Source of the DNA: Chrysomallon squamiferum
Lineage: Eukaryota > Mollusca > Gastropoda > Neomphalida > Peltospiridae
Assembly (NCBI GenBank): GCA_012295275.1
Contig: CM022674.1
Span: forward strand, 4,409,936-4,473,935
Reading direction: 5' to 3'
DNA: 64,000 bases
In this document: one piece after another, positions 27,579-40,570 of the stretch
Layout of the letters: each line of letters starts with the position of its first letter
How positions within the stretch are numbered: position 1 is the first letter of the stretch
The notes under the pieces: generated by a model
Databases searched by the model: none
Seen by the model: the letters and a program-made list of their open reading frames with translations, nothing else
Told to the model about the DNA's origin: nothing
Made by a program: the position numbers and the translations under genes

Positions 27579-28259
27579 CTGAAATAATAGATCACCGAAT
27601 TATTGATGTTGATGTTTCTGAATAATATTCTACAAGTTAATTTACTTTAAAAGCTGATCATACCTGTCTTACCTGAAAAGTGTAAAAGTTACCCGAAAAC
27701 GAAACAGGAAGTTCATAATTATTTTTATTGTTATTTTTTTTTAAATTTATTTAAATTTATTTTATTTGTTTCTGTGTTTTTTTTTTTCAAAATTCAACAG
27801 AAAAAATAAAATAATAATTTAATAGTCGGACGAAAGATCACGGATTTTAACGATTTTATCCGAAGATATAAGAAACTACCTTCTCCGTTTTTTTTTTTTT
27901 TTTTTTTTTTGTTCATACCTTTATGGGATAACAGTGAGGCGTTACTACCGATGTTTATATTATTTACTATTATTATTATTATCATTGTGGTTGTTGTTGT
28001 TGTTTTTGTTGATGTGTTGTTGTTACTACTGTTTCTATTATTTGTCTGTCGATATTGTTATCGTTATCACTGATGACGTTATTAGCAACAAAAACGCTGC
28101 AATAATAACAATAAAATAAATACGACGATTAAGATTTTGTTTTTCTGATATACTGCAAATTTCATTCTACTGTCTACTAAAAACAATTTTCAAAATCTAT
28201 ATACGAGCCACACACATCACTTGAACCATGTGCAGATAGGTAAAGCTAGCGGTGAACAT

Positions 28260-28605
28260 GAATGACCTGTTTTGAACAGGCGTTGCTGCCTCGTTTCCAT
28301 TAACCAATCGGATGAATTGTTGTTCTTAAGCGAAGTCGGGTAGCTGGTGTTGATTGGCAAGCTGACCGTAACAGATTACATTTTGAGCGAACAAAGAGAA
28401 ACATTTGAACTCTAACCCATGCTTTTGTTTGTCGAGTATATTCAGTAAGTATATCAGTGTTTATTGGTTAGCGCACGTGATAGATTTATTTCCACTACTG
28501 ATCACTAGCGAGAAGGGATCAGTCTTTTTTCTTTCAAAAAGCAAGACAAGTGTTTACATTTCGCTCGTGTGAAACTGATCGTACTGATAACGTCTCTCTA
28601 GGTGT
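28260..28605 (-). promoter_or_regulatory. Candidate promoter of CARD copy C
   Basis: Third copy of the CCAAT/E-box island: accaatcgg at about 28304, gttgattggc at about 28348, and attggttagcgcacgtg at about 28464-28480. It is better conserved among the three units than the flanking AT-rich sequence. Confidence 0.45.
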
Positions 28606-28911
28606 ACAGCCGACTGTTGACAGTGTAGTGCGATGCAGTGATTCATTCCAGCATTTTATCTGATTTTATTTATTTAATAATAAATAGTACACCCTAGTGT
28701 GAGGCTAATTGTTACGGTACAGATTGCATATGTATTATTATTATTATTATTATTATTATATTTTTATTATTATTATCATCATCATCATGATCATCATTAT
28801 TATTATTTATTTATTTATTAATATTCTCCTTAATATTTTTTCAGTTCACAAAACTGACATATTTATCTGAATATATATATATATATATATATATATCTTT
28901 CCTTAACTCAG

Positions 28912-30206
28912 AAATGAGTCAACATCAACACGAACTGTTTCTACAGGGAGAGAAGCTGGTATTCTTTCTCCACGGTGAAGCCACAAAGAAAGACAACATG
29001 AAGGTGTTCAGATTGGCTGACTGGAGAGGGCACACACACCAGGTGAACTTCAGAGTATTACAAGATTGGTGTTGAATCTCCAGATGTAATTGTTTTCATA
29101 GGAAATTTCCTAGAGTTGTTTCTTCACATGTTATAGATAAGAGTATCAAACCTTAGCACCACAACTTGACACACCAATGGCTATTGAATGAAAATCATTA
29201 TCATTTCACAAAGATAATTTTTAATTAATGTTTAATCATTTTTTCTCTTTCCTTGTTTTTCCTAGATAGTTATAATTTCTTCTTCTTCTTCTTCTTCTTC
29301 TTCTACTGCTTCTTCTTCTTCTTATTTATTTATTTATTTATTTATTATTATTATTTATTAGTAATAATGAATAATCTACAACCAGATTACAGGTGAGGCT
29401 GTATAGTGATGGGAAGTTACTGATTCCTGACAAAACAAATCTCGAGATTGTCGATGACTGGCCTCTTCATACCACACACAAAGTTCACTTCACCAAGCTT
29501 GTTGTTGGTGCATGCTGGCAAGGAAATTGATTTTATCACTCATGTTTTCTTCCTCAGATCATTTTGTTTCATGATTGGTATTATTACTGGTCAATGTTCA
29601 TTTGCTTTCTTATTGTCAATAAGAAATTGGTTTGATTCCATTTAGTTAGTTTACTTTTTAATGACATTACTGCATATCGTCCATTTTGTAAATTTGAATA
29701 GGAATTTTCCTTTCCTTGGTTATCTCCCGTCTTTGTCCATCTCTCTCTCTGTCTCTTGAGATTCAGATCCTGAAATTGCTGTTCCATATAAAAGCAAAGA
29801 CGAACTCTTTGTAACCTCAGAGGTTCTGTAGTTATCTTCTCGTTAAAAATGTCTGGGAAGGGATGATTTTATTTTAAAATAACCAATAGATGAGCACCAC
29901 AGAATCATTATGCTAACATTTTGTCTTTTTGTGTTTTCACCTTTTAATTTGTTCTTCTTAAAAAAAAAAAAAAAAAAAAGATTTTATGTGTGTGTACTTT
30001 ACATGACTTCTTACATATAGCTCAATTATACTCCTTATTTTATTTTTACATTTTTTTTTTCTTTACAGGGTGTGAGTTGACAGAATTCAGTATTTCTGGC
30101 AAGGACATCAAAGAGATGGAGAATTTAATCAGTGAAGTCACCTACATCAATTCAAGAACTTACCCCACCCCTGGGAGAAGGAATCTTAAAATTACACAAC
30201 AGTCAC
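28912..30206 (+). pseudogene. Calsyntenin exon block, copy C (decayed)
   Basis: Block 1 (28912-29042) and block 2 (29393-29522) are open and match copy A, including the broken GA donor after GACWQG. Block 3 (30069-30206) keeps a proper GTAAGC donor, which is lost in A. The FHGxL exon and the DKFLLDTC exon are absent. The shared GA donor puts A and C closer to each other than to B at this point. No membrane or cytoplasmic part is present. Confidence 0.85.
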
Positions 30207-30239
30207 GTAAGCATAACGTTTTCATTGTTATTTGAAACA

Positions 30240-31080
30240 GATTAAACTGAATAAATTAACATAAATTTCGTTGAAGATATAGTCTATATTTATTCAGTAT
30301 GTTGTGTTTTGTAAGCCTGCTAACAGTTATTTTTTGAACTACATGTTTTAATAAGATTTTAGTGAATTTTTAATGATCTGCATTTAATTTTAAAAATTTT
30401 TACTCAGTTGGATTCTTAACGATTAATATGTCTTCAAGTATAGCTCAGTTACCTCATTATCAATTTGTGACAAAAACTCAGTTTTAATAAATGTTTATTA
30501 TAGAATTTACAGTTTTGGTAGTTTTCATATTTAATTAAATTCTCTGGCATTAAACAAAGTGTGTAAATTTTCAGGAAGGAAATTATAATTTCTTTTTTTA
30601 TATTCATCGGCCTGTCAATAAAGCATTTGGGTTAATTTCTGGTTTTTGTTCTTCCTTTACCTGAAATAAAATAAATTAAGATTAGATTTCCTGAGGTCAC
30701 GTTTAACAGCTTTCTCAATGATCATGACAAATTATATTTTTTAAAAGAGCATTTTTGTGGATACAAAAATGTCAAATTTATATAATAATTAAAAACAAAA
30801 TAGTCCCTTATGTCCAAAATATTAGTTTTATATAAATGTTTTCAGTGTTGAGTAAGTATTGATATTTATGATTAACAATTTCCCTTGTGAAAGAGAATTA
30901 AATTTTCTAACATGGTAATTTATTTTGTTTTATCGGCTTAAATGTATCCATTTTGGAATTTCTGGTTAAAAAAATTTGTGCCCTCCTTTACTGAAATCCT
31001 TATTAGGATGTTTCCTGAATACTGGTATTAATGCTAAGCCCCTCTACGATGACAAACTCTGATGATGCATTTGAAACATT
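30240..31080 (+). other. Shortened 3' tail of copy C
   Basis: AT-rich, exon-free. AATAAA at 30617-30622 matches the conserved polyadenylation context of A and B (cctgtcaataaagc), but most of the 2-3 kb tail is rearranged or deleted. Confidence 0.5.
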
Positions 31081-31214
31081 TTATTGGATACAAAATGTCA
31101 AATTTAATAATGACTAAAAACAAAAAATAGTGGCATGTCCATGAGTAGTCAGTGTTTACAGCCTTTTCAGTATTGAGTAATACTGAGTCTTCATTCTCCA
31201 CCTTTGCTTTCCTT
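31080..31214 (-). other. Candidate terminal exon of a missing fourth CARD gene
   Basis: Third copy of the acidic terminal exon (VENEDSVLLNTEKAV), with AATAAA at the complement of 31080-31085 and acceptor tattttcag. Two bases are deleted relative to A and B near its start. Its CARD exons should lie to the right, but the gap and a different array are found there. Confidence 0.4.
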
Positions 31215-31300
31215 CTGAAAATAAATAAATAAAGTAACATAAGTAAATTATTGGTAGGGATTAAATGAAGTAATAGGCTAAACCAATGCTTCTGATGATA

Positions 31301-31500
31301 NNNNNNNNNNNNNNNNNNNNNNNNNNNNNNNNNNNNNNNNNNNNNNNNNNNNNNNNNNNNNNNNNNNNNNNNNNNNNNNNNNNNNNNNNNNNNNNNNNNN
31401 NNNNNNNNNNNNNNNNNNNNNNNNNNNNNNNNNNNNNNNNNNNNNNNNNNNNNNNNNNNNNNNNNNNNNNNNNNNNNNNNNNNNNNNNNNNNNNNNNNNN
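31301..31500. other. Assembly gap (200 N)
   Basis: Exactly 200 N, probably a placeholder of fixed size. The sequence right of it matches 43318 onward, where the left neighbour is a long GA run, so the gap probably begins in such a run. It joins two unrelated arrays. Confidence 0.95.
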
Positions 31501-31813
31501 TAAAAATATGCATTTTAAAAGAAAGAGAAGAGGAGTTCAACTTATTAAAAGTAGTAGCTGTTTAATTTTCTATGATATTATACATTTTAAACGAAATTCT
31601 AGATAATATCTTCCTTTATTTTTTAATATCGAATATATACCAAAAGAAAGGTGAAACACATTGAAATTAAGCTAATTTATATTCATTCTAACGGAAAACC
31701 TTCGGTTTATCATTAACATAAATTCTTAATATATTTCCAGATTCCAATACTCGATTATCGATAATGTTGGATAGTCTTTTTTTCTGTTAACTTATTAATA
31801 AATTTCTACTTAC

Positions 31814-32206
31814 CATTGTGGGACCCTAAAAAGGTGAATATGAATATGAACATATAAAGGTGAATATGTCTGGTTAAACGCTGAAATCAAGACTGCTCTA
31901 AAATCATAAAGTACTTTGTAACTCCGAGTAAAAATAATTCATTTATGATACTGATTGAAAACAGTAATTATTTTACGATTTATTTTTACACGTTTTCATG
32001 TTAGATCTCAGTTATTTTCTTAACATGAATATATTCCTTTGACTAGAATTACATTGCATCTGTTTTATTCTTTCGAATAATATTCAGTTATGAACTCAAA
32101 CCGACGTAAAGCAAGTCAAACGTAAAAGAAATAGCAAATATTTGATCTAAAATATATTGGTATAGAACTCCATGTGACTAGTGGTGCAAAAAGAAAAAAA
32201 AAAAAA

Positions 32207-32248
<42 letters not shown>

Positions 32249-32577
32249 GTAGTGGTAGTATATACAAATAACATTTATATAATTAAATCTGTATGATAAG
32301 AAAGATTTTACATTCAATATTATTTAGGTGAAATGATTTATACCTTAAAATGTATTTATATTGGAATAAATTAAGATTATTACAACTATATTTAATTACA
32401 TACTAAAAAAAGTATTTTATTTTGCACTAATATAGATTCATTCACCCGTCTCATATTAAATTTTACTGAAGAGGAAAACGAAACTTACCGGTGATGTGAA
32501 TGCAGTTTACCAGTAAGGAACCACGCTGACGAGAAAACAATCAACAGCAGAAGAATTTGCAGTTTCAACGCAAACAT
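31814..32577 (-). CDS. Micro-exon secreted peptide, copy D (truncated)
   Basis: The coding exon (32489-32592, ATG at 32575-32577) begins MFALKLQILLLLIVFSSAW, a hydrophobic signal peptide with a likely cut after SSA, and ends in phase 2 at GTAAGT. A 12-nt micro-exon (31814-31825, GGTCCCACAATG) follows between ttttag and GTAAGT. The later 30/42-, 24- and 28-nt exons present in E, F and G are missing because the assembly gap begins just downstream. Family unknown; a small secreted peptide is inferred from the signal sequence only. Confidence 0.6.
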
Positions 32578-32971
32578 AGTGAACAACAACAGCTGGAAAT
32601 CTGCAGGTATTCGTTAAATTTTACTGTATACCAAGCCCATATATATATATATATATATACATATAATATAATATAATATATATTAATGACAAACTACTAG
32701 GTTTGAGAAACGAATAGATTTAATGTTTAGCGTTTCGAATTAATTAGGAAAACATTTAAATTCTAAGATTATTGAATATGGATCTTGAAAACGGAGAAAC
32801 GAAAATGAATATGTTATTTTCTCTTTCATGTTTGTTAACGTATTTCCCTACGATTTTAAACTTTTTCAGTCTGTAGTAACCAACTATTCGAAACATATAC
32901 TACATTTAACTGTATAACTAGTTTAGAATTTTACATGTAAAAAAAATGATTATAAAGTGAATATAACTTAC

Positions 32972-33045
32972 CAAAATTAGTTGTAGTAGTGAATGATCTA
33001 GCAGTGAGAATATGTTCAATATCATGAGCTCCAGTTATATATACT
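32972..33045 (-). promoter_or_regulatory. TATA box and noncoding first exon, peptide copy D
   Basis: On the minus strand GTATATATAA (33036-33045) lies about 30 bases before a segment that ends at a GTAAGT donor (exon end 32972). The same arrangement occurs in E, F and G, which supports a TATA promoter with a short noncoding exon. The exact start site (near 33010) is inferred. Confidence 0.6.
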
Positions 33046-33311
33046 GATGCACGGACACAATAATAATGAATCAAACGTTTCATATCTAATAAACTACTAT
33101 GGCAGAAGAAATATGTAATCAAAATAAATATAAATTTCGTGACAGATGAACCGATAAAACGTGAAATATTCATACCTTTTATAATTAATTTACTCTGTGC
33201 ATTCTGTCGATTTATCTTTCTGAATGTTTGTCTGTCATAAGTGTTTGTCTGTTGTGTATGGGTGTATTTGCCAGTGTAATTTCGTATCTATCTGTCATTC
33301 TATCTCTCATA

Positions 33312-33312
<1 letters not shown>

Positions 33313-33376
<64 letters not shown>
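33313..33376. repeat. ATCT microsatellite upstream of peptide copy D
   Basis: A run of ATCT about 270 bases upstream of the TATA box, with degenerate copies to 33590. Matching runs lie at the same distance from the other peptide promoters (44918-45005, 54931-54968, about 57600-57660). Confidence 0.95.
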
Positions 33377-33377
<1 letters not shown>

Positions 33378-33771
33378 CTATCTACATCTACCCATTTAAA
33401 TCTTTATCTAAATGTTTCTCTATATCTATCTCTCAATCTATCTAATTATTTATGCATATATCTGTTTTTGTTATGTGTCTGTCTGTGTCTATCTTTCTAC
33501 ATCTATCCGTCTATCTCTTTAACTAACTATTTTCTGTATATCCATCTCTCTATCAATTTGCATGTTTATATATCTATCTAGGTCTCTTTATATTATTCTG
33601 TCTAGCATCTTTTTTCTTATTATTCAATAAGAGAAATGATTTTCAAAAATTATATTGATCATTATAATATCCGAATTTACTACAGGATGACTGTTCTATG
33701 AAAACAGACAGGTTTCTCTATTTCGCCGTTGAGAAAACTGTTTTCTGTCAATACGGAACGTTGCCTTGTTG

Positions 33772-34340
33772 CAAAAACAGAACGTTACAGTCCATCACTG
33801 CAAAAACAGAACGTTACAGTCCATCACTGCAAAAACAGAACGTTACAGTCTATTACTGAAAAAACAGTACGTTACAGTCCATTACTGTAAAAACAGAACG
33901 TTACAGTCTATTACTGAAAAAACAGTACGTTGCAGTCCATTACTGAAAAAACAGAACGTTACAGTCCATTACTGTAAAAACAGAACGTTACAGTCTATTA
34001 CTGAAAAACAGAACGTTACAGTCCATCACTGCAAAAACAGAACGTTACAGTCTATTACTGAAAAAACAGTACGTTACAGTCCATTACTGTAAAAACAGAA
34101 CGTTACAGTCCATTACTGCAAAAACAGAACGTTACAGTCCATTACTGTAAAAACAGAAAAACAGTCCATTTGCAAAACAGAACGTTACAGTCCATTACTG
34201 TAAAAACAGAACGTTACAGTCCATCACTGCAAAAACAGTACGTTACAGTCCATTACTGTAAAAACAGAACGTTACAGTTCCATCACTGCAAAAACAGTAC
34301 GTTACAGTCCATTACTGTAAAAACAGAACGTTACGAAATT
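33772..34340. repeat. 29-bp minisatellite, about 19 copies
   Basis: Unit of 29 bp containing acgttacagtccattactg and an AAAAACAGA spacer, starting about 730 bases upstream of the copy D TATA box. Units with actgtaa contain TTACAGT and ACTGTAA around 5 bases, a 7-bp hairpin. Since 29 is not a multiple of 3 and the unit has no plus-strand stop, long ORFs run through it, but these are not genes. Confidence 0.95.
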
Positions 34341-34650
34341 AATGAAAACGATGCTTTGATCTCAATTACTTCGTCCTGTATTTCCGGCAGATCGAGGTCC
34401 GTATGAACGAGATTAGTGAGAAATCAATTAAACATTCCGAGGAAATCTCTACTCATTTCCTAAAAGAAAGGTAATTTCTGAATAAAAACCGTTATCAAAT
34501 TTCGTACTTTTTTCCGTTGCTCAATATGATTGAAAATTATTAATGATTTCGACAAATGCAAAATTATTTTTATGACGAAATGTTGTTTCAATCTGACTAC
34601 ACTAAAATGTATTTAAGTTTTCTGTCAAATGATTTAGAATTTCACCCTCC

Positions 34651-34875
34651 ATGCCGACGTCAAAGGTTCCCACCTTTCTTGTAATTCTGAAACATGGTAA
34701 GACAGGAAAGACAGATGCATTGGGGTTTGTGGTTCAAAATGATAATGTTACAATTGGACATAGTAGATTTATAATTCTAATGTGTTCTATTAACTTGGAA
34801 AGGGTTATATCAATCCCAAAAGCCTTGATTTTGACACCAGATGTTGGGAACAAATTTCCCCAAGTGATCCACTAA
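34651..34875 (+). other. ORF of 74 codons, also found inverted near copy G
   Basis: Encodes KVPTFLVILKHGKTGKTDAL and LGFVVQNDNVTIG. The same ORF occurs on the minus strand at 56487-56750 with few changes and a different C-terminus; in the E region it is deleted. Not recognised. It may be a recent duplicate of a noncoding stretch or a fragment of a repeat. Confidence 0.3.
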
Positions 34876-34899
34876 AATAGCTGCAAACTCTGTATGTAA

Positions 34900-36729
34900 T
34901 TATGACATATCAATCGTATTTTTGGTTTATTCTTAAGGCGATAATTGATTTTATTCTGTATTTATTATGAAAACAAAATTTAGTATGAAAAAAAAAATTT
35001 TCATTAATATATGTTTCAAAAAGTCTAGTGAGAAATGAGATGACTTTATTAATACCATATATATTATTTTTATCATATTCACTGAAAAGATATTCTTCCA
35101 TTTACTGAATCATTTTTCATGTTATCCGCATTACTTTTATAAAGATCTGAAAATATGTTCTTGAAAATTTAAAGCTATTTCATCATTCTTGTGTTGAATA
35201 AAATGCTTTTCAAAAAACATGGTGAATTCAACAAATGAGAAATATTTTTATAGCAGACAGAAAATAACAAAATAAATTAAAATCTTGAATTAAGAAGAAA
35301 ACAAGTACGAGTTGCTGAACTCTCAGAAAGTTAGCTTATGTTTTAAAAGCTTCAATATTGTTTTTTTATATTCCTATACCCACACACATACACACATACA
35401 CATATACGCACACACAGACAGACACACATACTATTCTCATAATTTAAAAATAATTAGTAAATAAAAAATATAAACAAATAAATCAGTAAATGAATAAAAT
35501 AATAATAATTGAAAAAATAAAATAAATGTTGGTGATAATGATGACAATAATAGTAGCATGCAAAATGTGTATTAATTTAAACTGTGTTTTTAACAATAAT
35601 GTAATCAAGTGTAATCGATTGCAAATATGTTTTTATTTCGTTTTTTGTTTAATATGGTCATAATTTTTGAAAGAAAATAATATATCATTTTAGATAAACA
35701 GATACATAAAACTGTCACTTTTACGAGTTTCTGTTTATGTTCATCAAACTGTCATATTTTTATTTTAAATTCTACTGTTTTTAAGGCAGTAGGGATAGTT
35801 AAAATAATATCCACTGATACTGACACCATATGTTGAGACCAAATTTCCCCAAGTGATGCAGTAAAATAACTCCAAACTTATTATGTAATTATGATATTAT
35901 TAATCACATTTTTTGTTTATTCTTTAGCTGCTAATATAGGATTCTCAGTTCTATTGATAAAAGTAGCGTAAAGAATAGCAAAACAACGTATAATGAAAAT
36001 CGATCTGTAAGGAAACATACATTTATTTAACCATTAACGTCTTCAGATGTAGTATGTTGATGCATCCTTAACCTTGTTTTTATTTATTCATTTAATTGCT
36101 CGATTTATTTATTTATTGATTTCGTATTTTATTTGTTGACAACAGAAATTTAGTATGAAATAACAGCATTTTATTAATATGTCTTCCTAAACCTACTGAG
36201 AAATGAGATTACTTTATTAGAAACATACCTATTATTTTTATCATCTTCACTGTATCATCCTCACAATAATAATAGCATGCACAAAGAATATTAATGTAAA
36301 TTGTATTTATTTATAATACTATAATAACATGTAATCGATTAGAAATATGGATTTTTTGTTGTTGTTGTTGTTTAATATCGTCATCATTTCTAAAAGAAAT
36401 GAATATATCATTTTAGATAAACAGATACATGAATCTGTCACTTTTACTCGTTTCTGTTTTATGTTTTCAAAACTGTCAAATTTTTCTTTTTAAATTTTTC
36501 TGTGCTCTGTTGTTATTAATGTAGTACAGATAGTTAACATATTATCTCTTTGTTATTTATTTTATTTTATTTTATTTTACTTATTTTATATATTTATATA
36601 TTTATTGCTTGTTTCTTTCCTTTTCTGCTCCCTTGGTATTACTGCAGAAAACGTAGTTAAAAAAATGTTACTATTTTATTTGTTGATATATAATAATAAT
36701 AATATTAATAATTATTATTATTATTATTA

Positions 36730-36765
<36 letters not shown>

Positions 36766-36935
36766 TATATTATTCAGCAAATGATTTCAAGTAATACTTT
36801 TCAACAAATGAAGATTTTTTTTCTTATAGCAGACACAAAATAATAAAATAAATTAAAATCGTGAATTAAGATAAAAACAAGTAAGAGTTTCTGAACTCTG
36901 AGACAGTGAGGTTATGTTTTAAATCCTGCAACAAT
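34900..36935. other. AT-rich intergenic spacer, array period D
   Basis: Contains two related segments (around 34870-35770 and 35850-36540) that share gataaacagatacat and aactgtcacttttac phrases. They are repeated at 46000-47500 and inverted at 55600-56480. I see no exon. Confidence 0.6.
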
Positions 36936-36946
36936 TATTTTATATT

Positions 36947-37231
<285 letters not shown>

Positions 37232-37539
37232 AAAAAATACTATAGACTGATCGCATTTAGTATCAGTATATCTTCTTTTACTATTTTCATAACATACAAC
37301 TAACAAAAATGATAAATAATAATAATAAAAAAAATATAAATAAACGTTTTGATGATGATGTGAATAATCATAGCATGGACAAGGAGTATTAATTTAAGCT
37401 ATTATAATATTATAATAACCTCTAATCGATTATATATATACATTTTTCGTTTGTTATTTAATATCGTCATAATTTCTAAAAGTAAAGAATATATCATTTT
37501 AGATAAACAGATACATAAAACTGTCAGTTTTGCGAGTTT

Positions 37540-37905
37540 CTGTTTTATTATAATATTCTCTCTAGTAACAGCACAAACCCGCTGGTCTGAAATAATAAAT
37601 TACGACAACTACCCATTAATATGGAAAAAAAAGTATATTTAACACCCAGATTATGTACTAAACAAATCGGTCTTATTGATTTTCAATACACAATTCTTAA
37701 TAGAATAACAGCAAACAACAGCTTTCTTTGTCGACTGGGATTCGGAACGATACACTTTGCACATTCTGTAAACGAACATGCACCGTTTTCTAAAATGTTC
37801 CAAAGTTACTCTGTTGTGGAGAAAATTGGAATCGTGAATTTTTGATGTTACTGGACTCCGTAGAATTGTAAACGATAGAAAGATAATATTTGGTTTACAA
37901 ACAGA
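37540..37905 (+). mobile_element. L1-like LINE remnant (ORF2 C-terminal part)
   Basis: Fragments in shifting frames resemble the end of the ORF2 protein of L1-type elements. They match the better copy at 48635-49600 (NNSFLCRLG, then a shortened zinc-knuckle region, then NDRKIIFGLQT). Heavily decayed, with an internal deletion relative to that copy. Confidence 0.65.
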
Positions 37906-37936
37906 CTTAGCCGCGGGAGGATAAGGAGGGTACGCA

Positions 37937-38050
37937 ATGACAGGAGGATTCAGCGGTGATATGGGTGGAGGTAGTATGAAGGGAGGTGGCGTGACTGGAG
38001 GGGTTATGATTCGAGGTGGCATGATGGGAGGGGGCATGTACGATCGTTAA
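37937..38050 (+). other. Gly/Met-rich short ORF at the LINE end
   Basis: Reads MTGGFSGDMGGGSMKGGG and on to GGGMYDR with a stop, 37 codons. It follows the LINE remnant in all four array copies (about 39564, 49615 and inverted near 61340-61470). In the other three a missing base in the GGAGGGGTT run shifts the frame, so it is probably noncoding. Confidence 0.25.
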
Positions 38051-38815
38051 TAATGACATGTTTAAAAGTACCTTTCTTTAATAGTTTTATTGTTCTCTTT
38101 ATTTAGACTGTTACTTATCTTGACCTTGACCTACATTGGCAACAATAGAAACTATATAAGTTTACTTTTGTTTCAAATCCTGACATACCGTATACTTTTT
38201 TATTCAGAAATCAGACGCAAATATTTTTATTTTTAAAACGGTTAGAAAAATATGACAAAAAAATTAGTATTTGTGCTTCATTTTCAGAAATAGACATTGA
38301 TGTACCAGAGGAAAGAAGATTACTATTATTGGTTATCAATTAACTAAATAAAACATTTTGTAATATAAGATTTTGTTTTTGTTTATTTCAAATATATTAC
38401 AATACAGATGTTTGATACGCATAATGCATGCCAAAGATTATTCAGGAAAAATAGCGTAGATGTGCATTCGTGCATTATTATCTTTGCATACAGTCATTCT
38501 ATTATTCGTTATTATTACATACAGTAATCGATGAATATCAATTATTTTAGTAAAATATGTTTAATTAATATCTTAATCGGATCCATCCGTTATGAAATGA
38601 TAATACTTAACGAATGCGTTTTTTTTTAACAAATATATTTTTTAATTTTTAATCCAAAAGATATAGTTTGAACGGAGAGTAAGAAAGAAATATTTGGATT
38701 TGTTTTTTCCTGTTTTCTACATAATTGGTACAGATAGGCAACGGGACAGGATGTGTTGTATGCTTAAAGGTAATACAAGATTCGAAATGGATCAATAGAT
38801 AGTTATACACAAACT

Positions 38816-38930
<115 letters not shown>

Positions 38931-39339
38931 GAAGACCTCTTAATGATTTCAGAGGAAAGAAGATTACTATTATTGGTTATCAATTAACTAAATAAAACAT
39001 TTAGTAATATGAGATTTTGTTTTTGTTTATTTCAAATATATTACAATACAGATGTTTGATACTCATAATGCAAGGCAAAGGTTATTCAGGAAAAATAGTG
39101 TAGATATGCATTCGTGCATTAATATCAATTATTTTAGTAAAATATGTTTAATTAATATCTTAATCGGATCCATCCGTTATGAAATGATAATACTAAACGA
39201 ATGCGTTTTTTGTTAACAAATATATTTTTTAATTTTTAATCCTGTTTTCTAAATAATTGTTGCATAAAGGCAACGGGAGAGGATGTGTGTTGTATGCTTG
39301 AAACTAATACAAGTTTCGAAATGGATAAATAGACATTTA

Positions 39340-39545
39340 TAGAAAAGCTTTCTTTGTAGACTGGGATTCGGAACGATACACTTTGCACATTCTGTAAACG
39401 AACATGCACCGTTTTGTAAAACGTTCCAAAGTTACTCTGTTGTGGAGAAAATTGGAATCGTGAATTTTTTGATGTTACTGGACTCCGTAGAATTGTAAAC
39501 GACAGAAAGATAATATTTGGTTTACAAACAGACTTAGCCGTGGGA
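39340..39545 (+). mobile_element. LINE remnant, duplicated copy
   Basis: Second copy of the LINE end within the 1.6-kb duplication, starting at ctttctttgtagactggg, with a stop in place of the Arg codon (tgtaga for tgtcga). Confidence 0.6.
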
Positions 39546-40438
39546 GGATAAGGAGGGTACGCAATGACAGGAGGATTCAGCGGTGATATGGGTGGAGGTA
39601 GTATGAAGGGAGGTGGCGTGACTGGAGGGGTATGATTCGAGGTGGCAGGATGGGAGGGGGCATGTACGATCGTTAATAATGAACATGTTTAAAAGTACCT
39701 TTCTTTAATAGTTTTATAGTTCTGTTTATTTAGACTGTTAATTATCTTGACCTTGACCTACATTGGCAACAATAGAAACTATATAATTTTACTTTTCTTT
39801 CAAATCCTGACATACCGTATACTTCTTTATTCAGAAATCAGACGCAAATATTTTTATTTTTAAAACGGTTAGAAAAATATGACAACAAAATGAGTATTTT
39901 TCCTTCACTTTCAGGAATCCACATTGACGTACCAGAGGAAAGAAGATTGCTATTATTGGTTATCAATTAACTAAATAAAACATTTTGTAATATGAGATTT
40001 TGTTTTTGTTTATTTCAAATATATTACACTACAGATGTTTGATACGCATAATGCATGCCAAAGATTATTCAGGAAAAATAGCGTAGATGTGCATTCGTGC
40101 ATTATTATCTTTGCATACAGTCATTCTATTATTCGTTATTATTACATACAGTAATCGATGAATATCAATTATTTTAGTAAAATATGTTTAATTAATATCT
40201 TAATCGGATCCATCCGTTATGAAATGATAATACTTCACGAATGCGTTTTTTTTTAACAAATATATTTTTTAATTTTTAATCCAAAAGATATAGTTTGAAC
40301 GGAGAGTAAGAAAGAAATATTTGCATTTGTTTTTTTCCTGTTTTCTACATAATTGGTACAGATAGGCAACGGGACAGGATGTGTTGTATGCTTAAAGGTA
40401 ATACAAGATTCGAAATGGATCAATAGATAGTTATACAC

Positions 40439-40570
<132 letters not shown>

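Larger units (their letters stand above)
22201..31300. repeat. Tandem unit C of the CARD/calsyntenin array
   Basis: Third and most diverged copy, ending at the assembly gap. It has a unique insertion at about 25020-25545, an expanded minisatellite at 25550-26370, and a shortened region 27720-28150. Microsatellites lie at about 22769-22831 and 24227-24292. After the calsyntenin blocks it jumps to a shortened 3' tail and the start of a fourth unit's terminal exon. Confidence 0.85.

Noticed and set aside
33224-33581. Tyr-Leu-Ser-Ile repeat ORFs (also 44827-45240 and 54837-55070)
   Set aside because: ATCT microsatellite translated. They lie upstream of a promoter and on the opposite strand to the gene in D, E and F.
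33772-34340. CRISPR array (29-bp regular repeats)
   Set aside because: Direct tandem repeats with no unique spacers, in a eukaryotic context with introns. It is a minisatellite.
33766-34406. QNVTVHHCKN-type repeat protein (also 45449-46003 and 56995-57333)
   Set aside because: Open only because the 29-bp unit has no plus-strand stop. Repeat length is not a multiple of three, so frames rotate, and copies with indels are common.
37651-38037. Proline-rich ORF on the minus strand (and 61321-61695)
   Set aside because: Antisense of the Gly/Met-rich stretch and LINE remnant, with no splice or promoter support.
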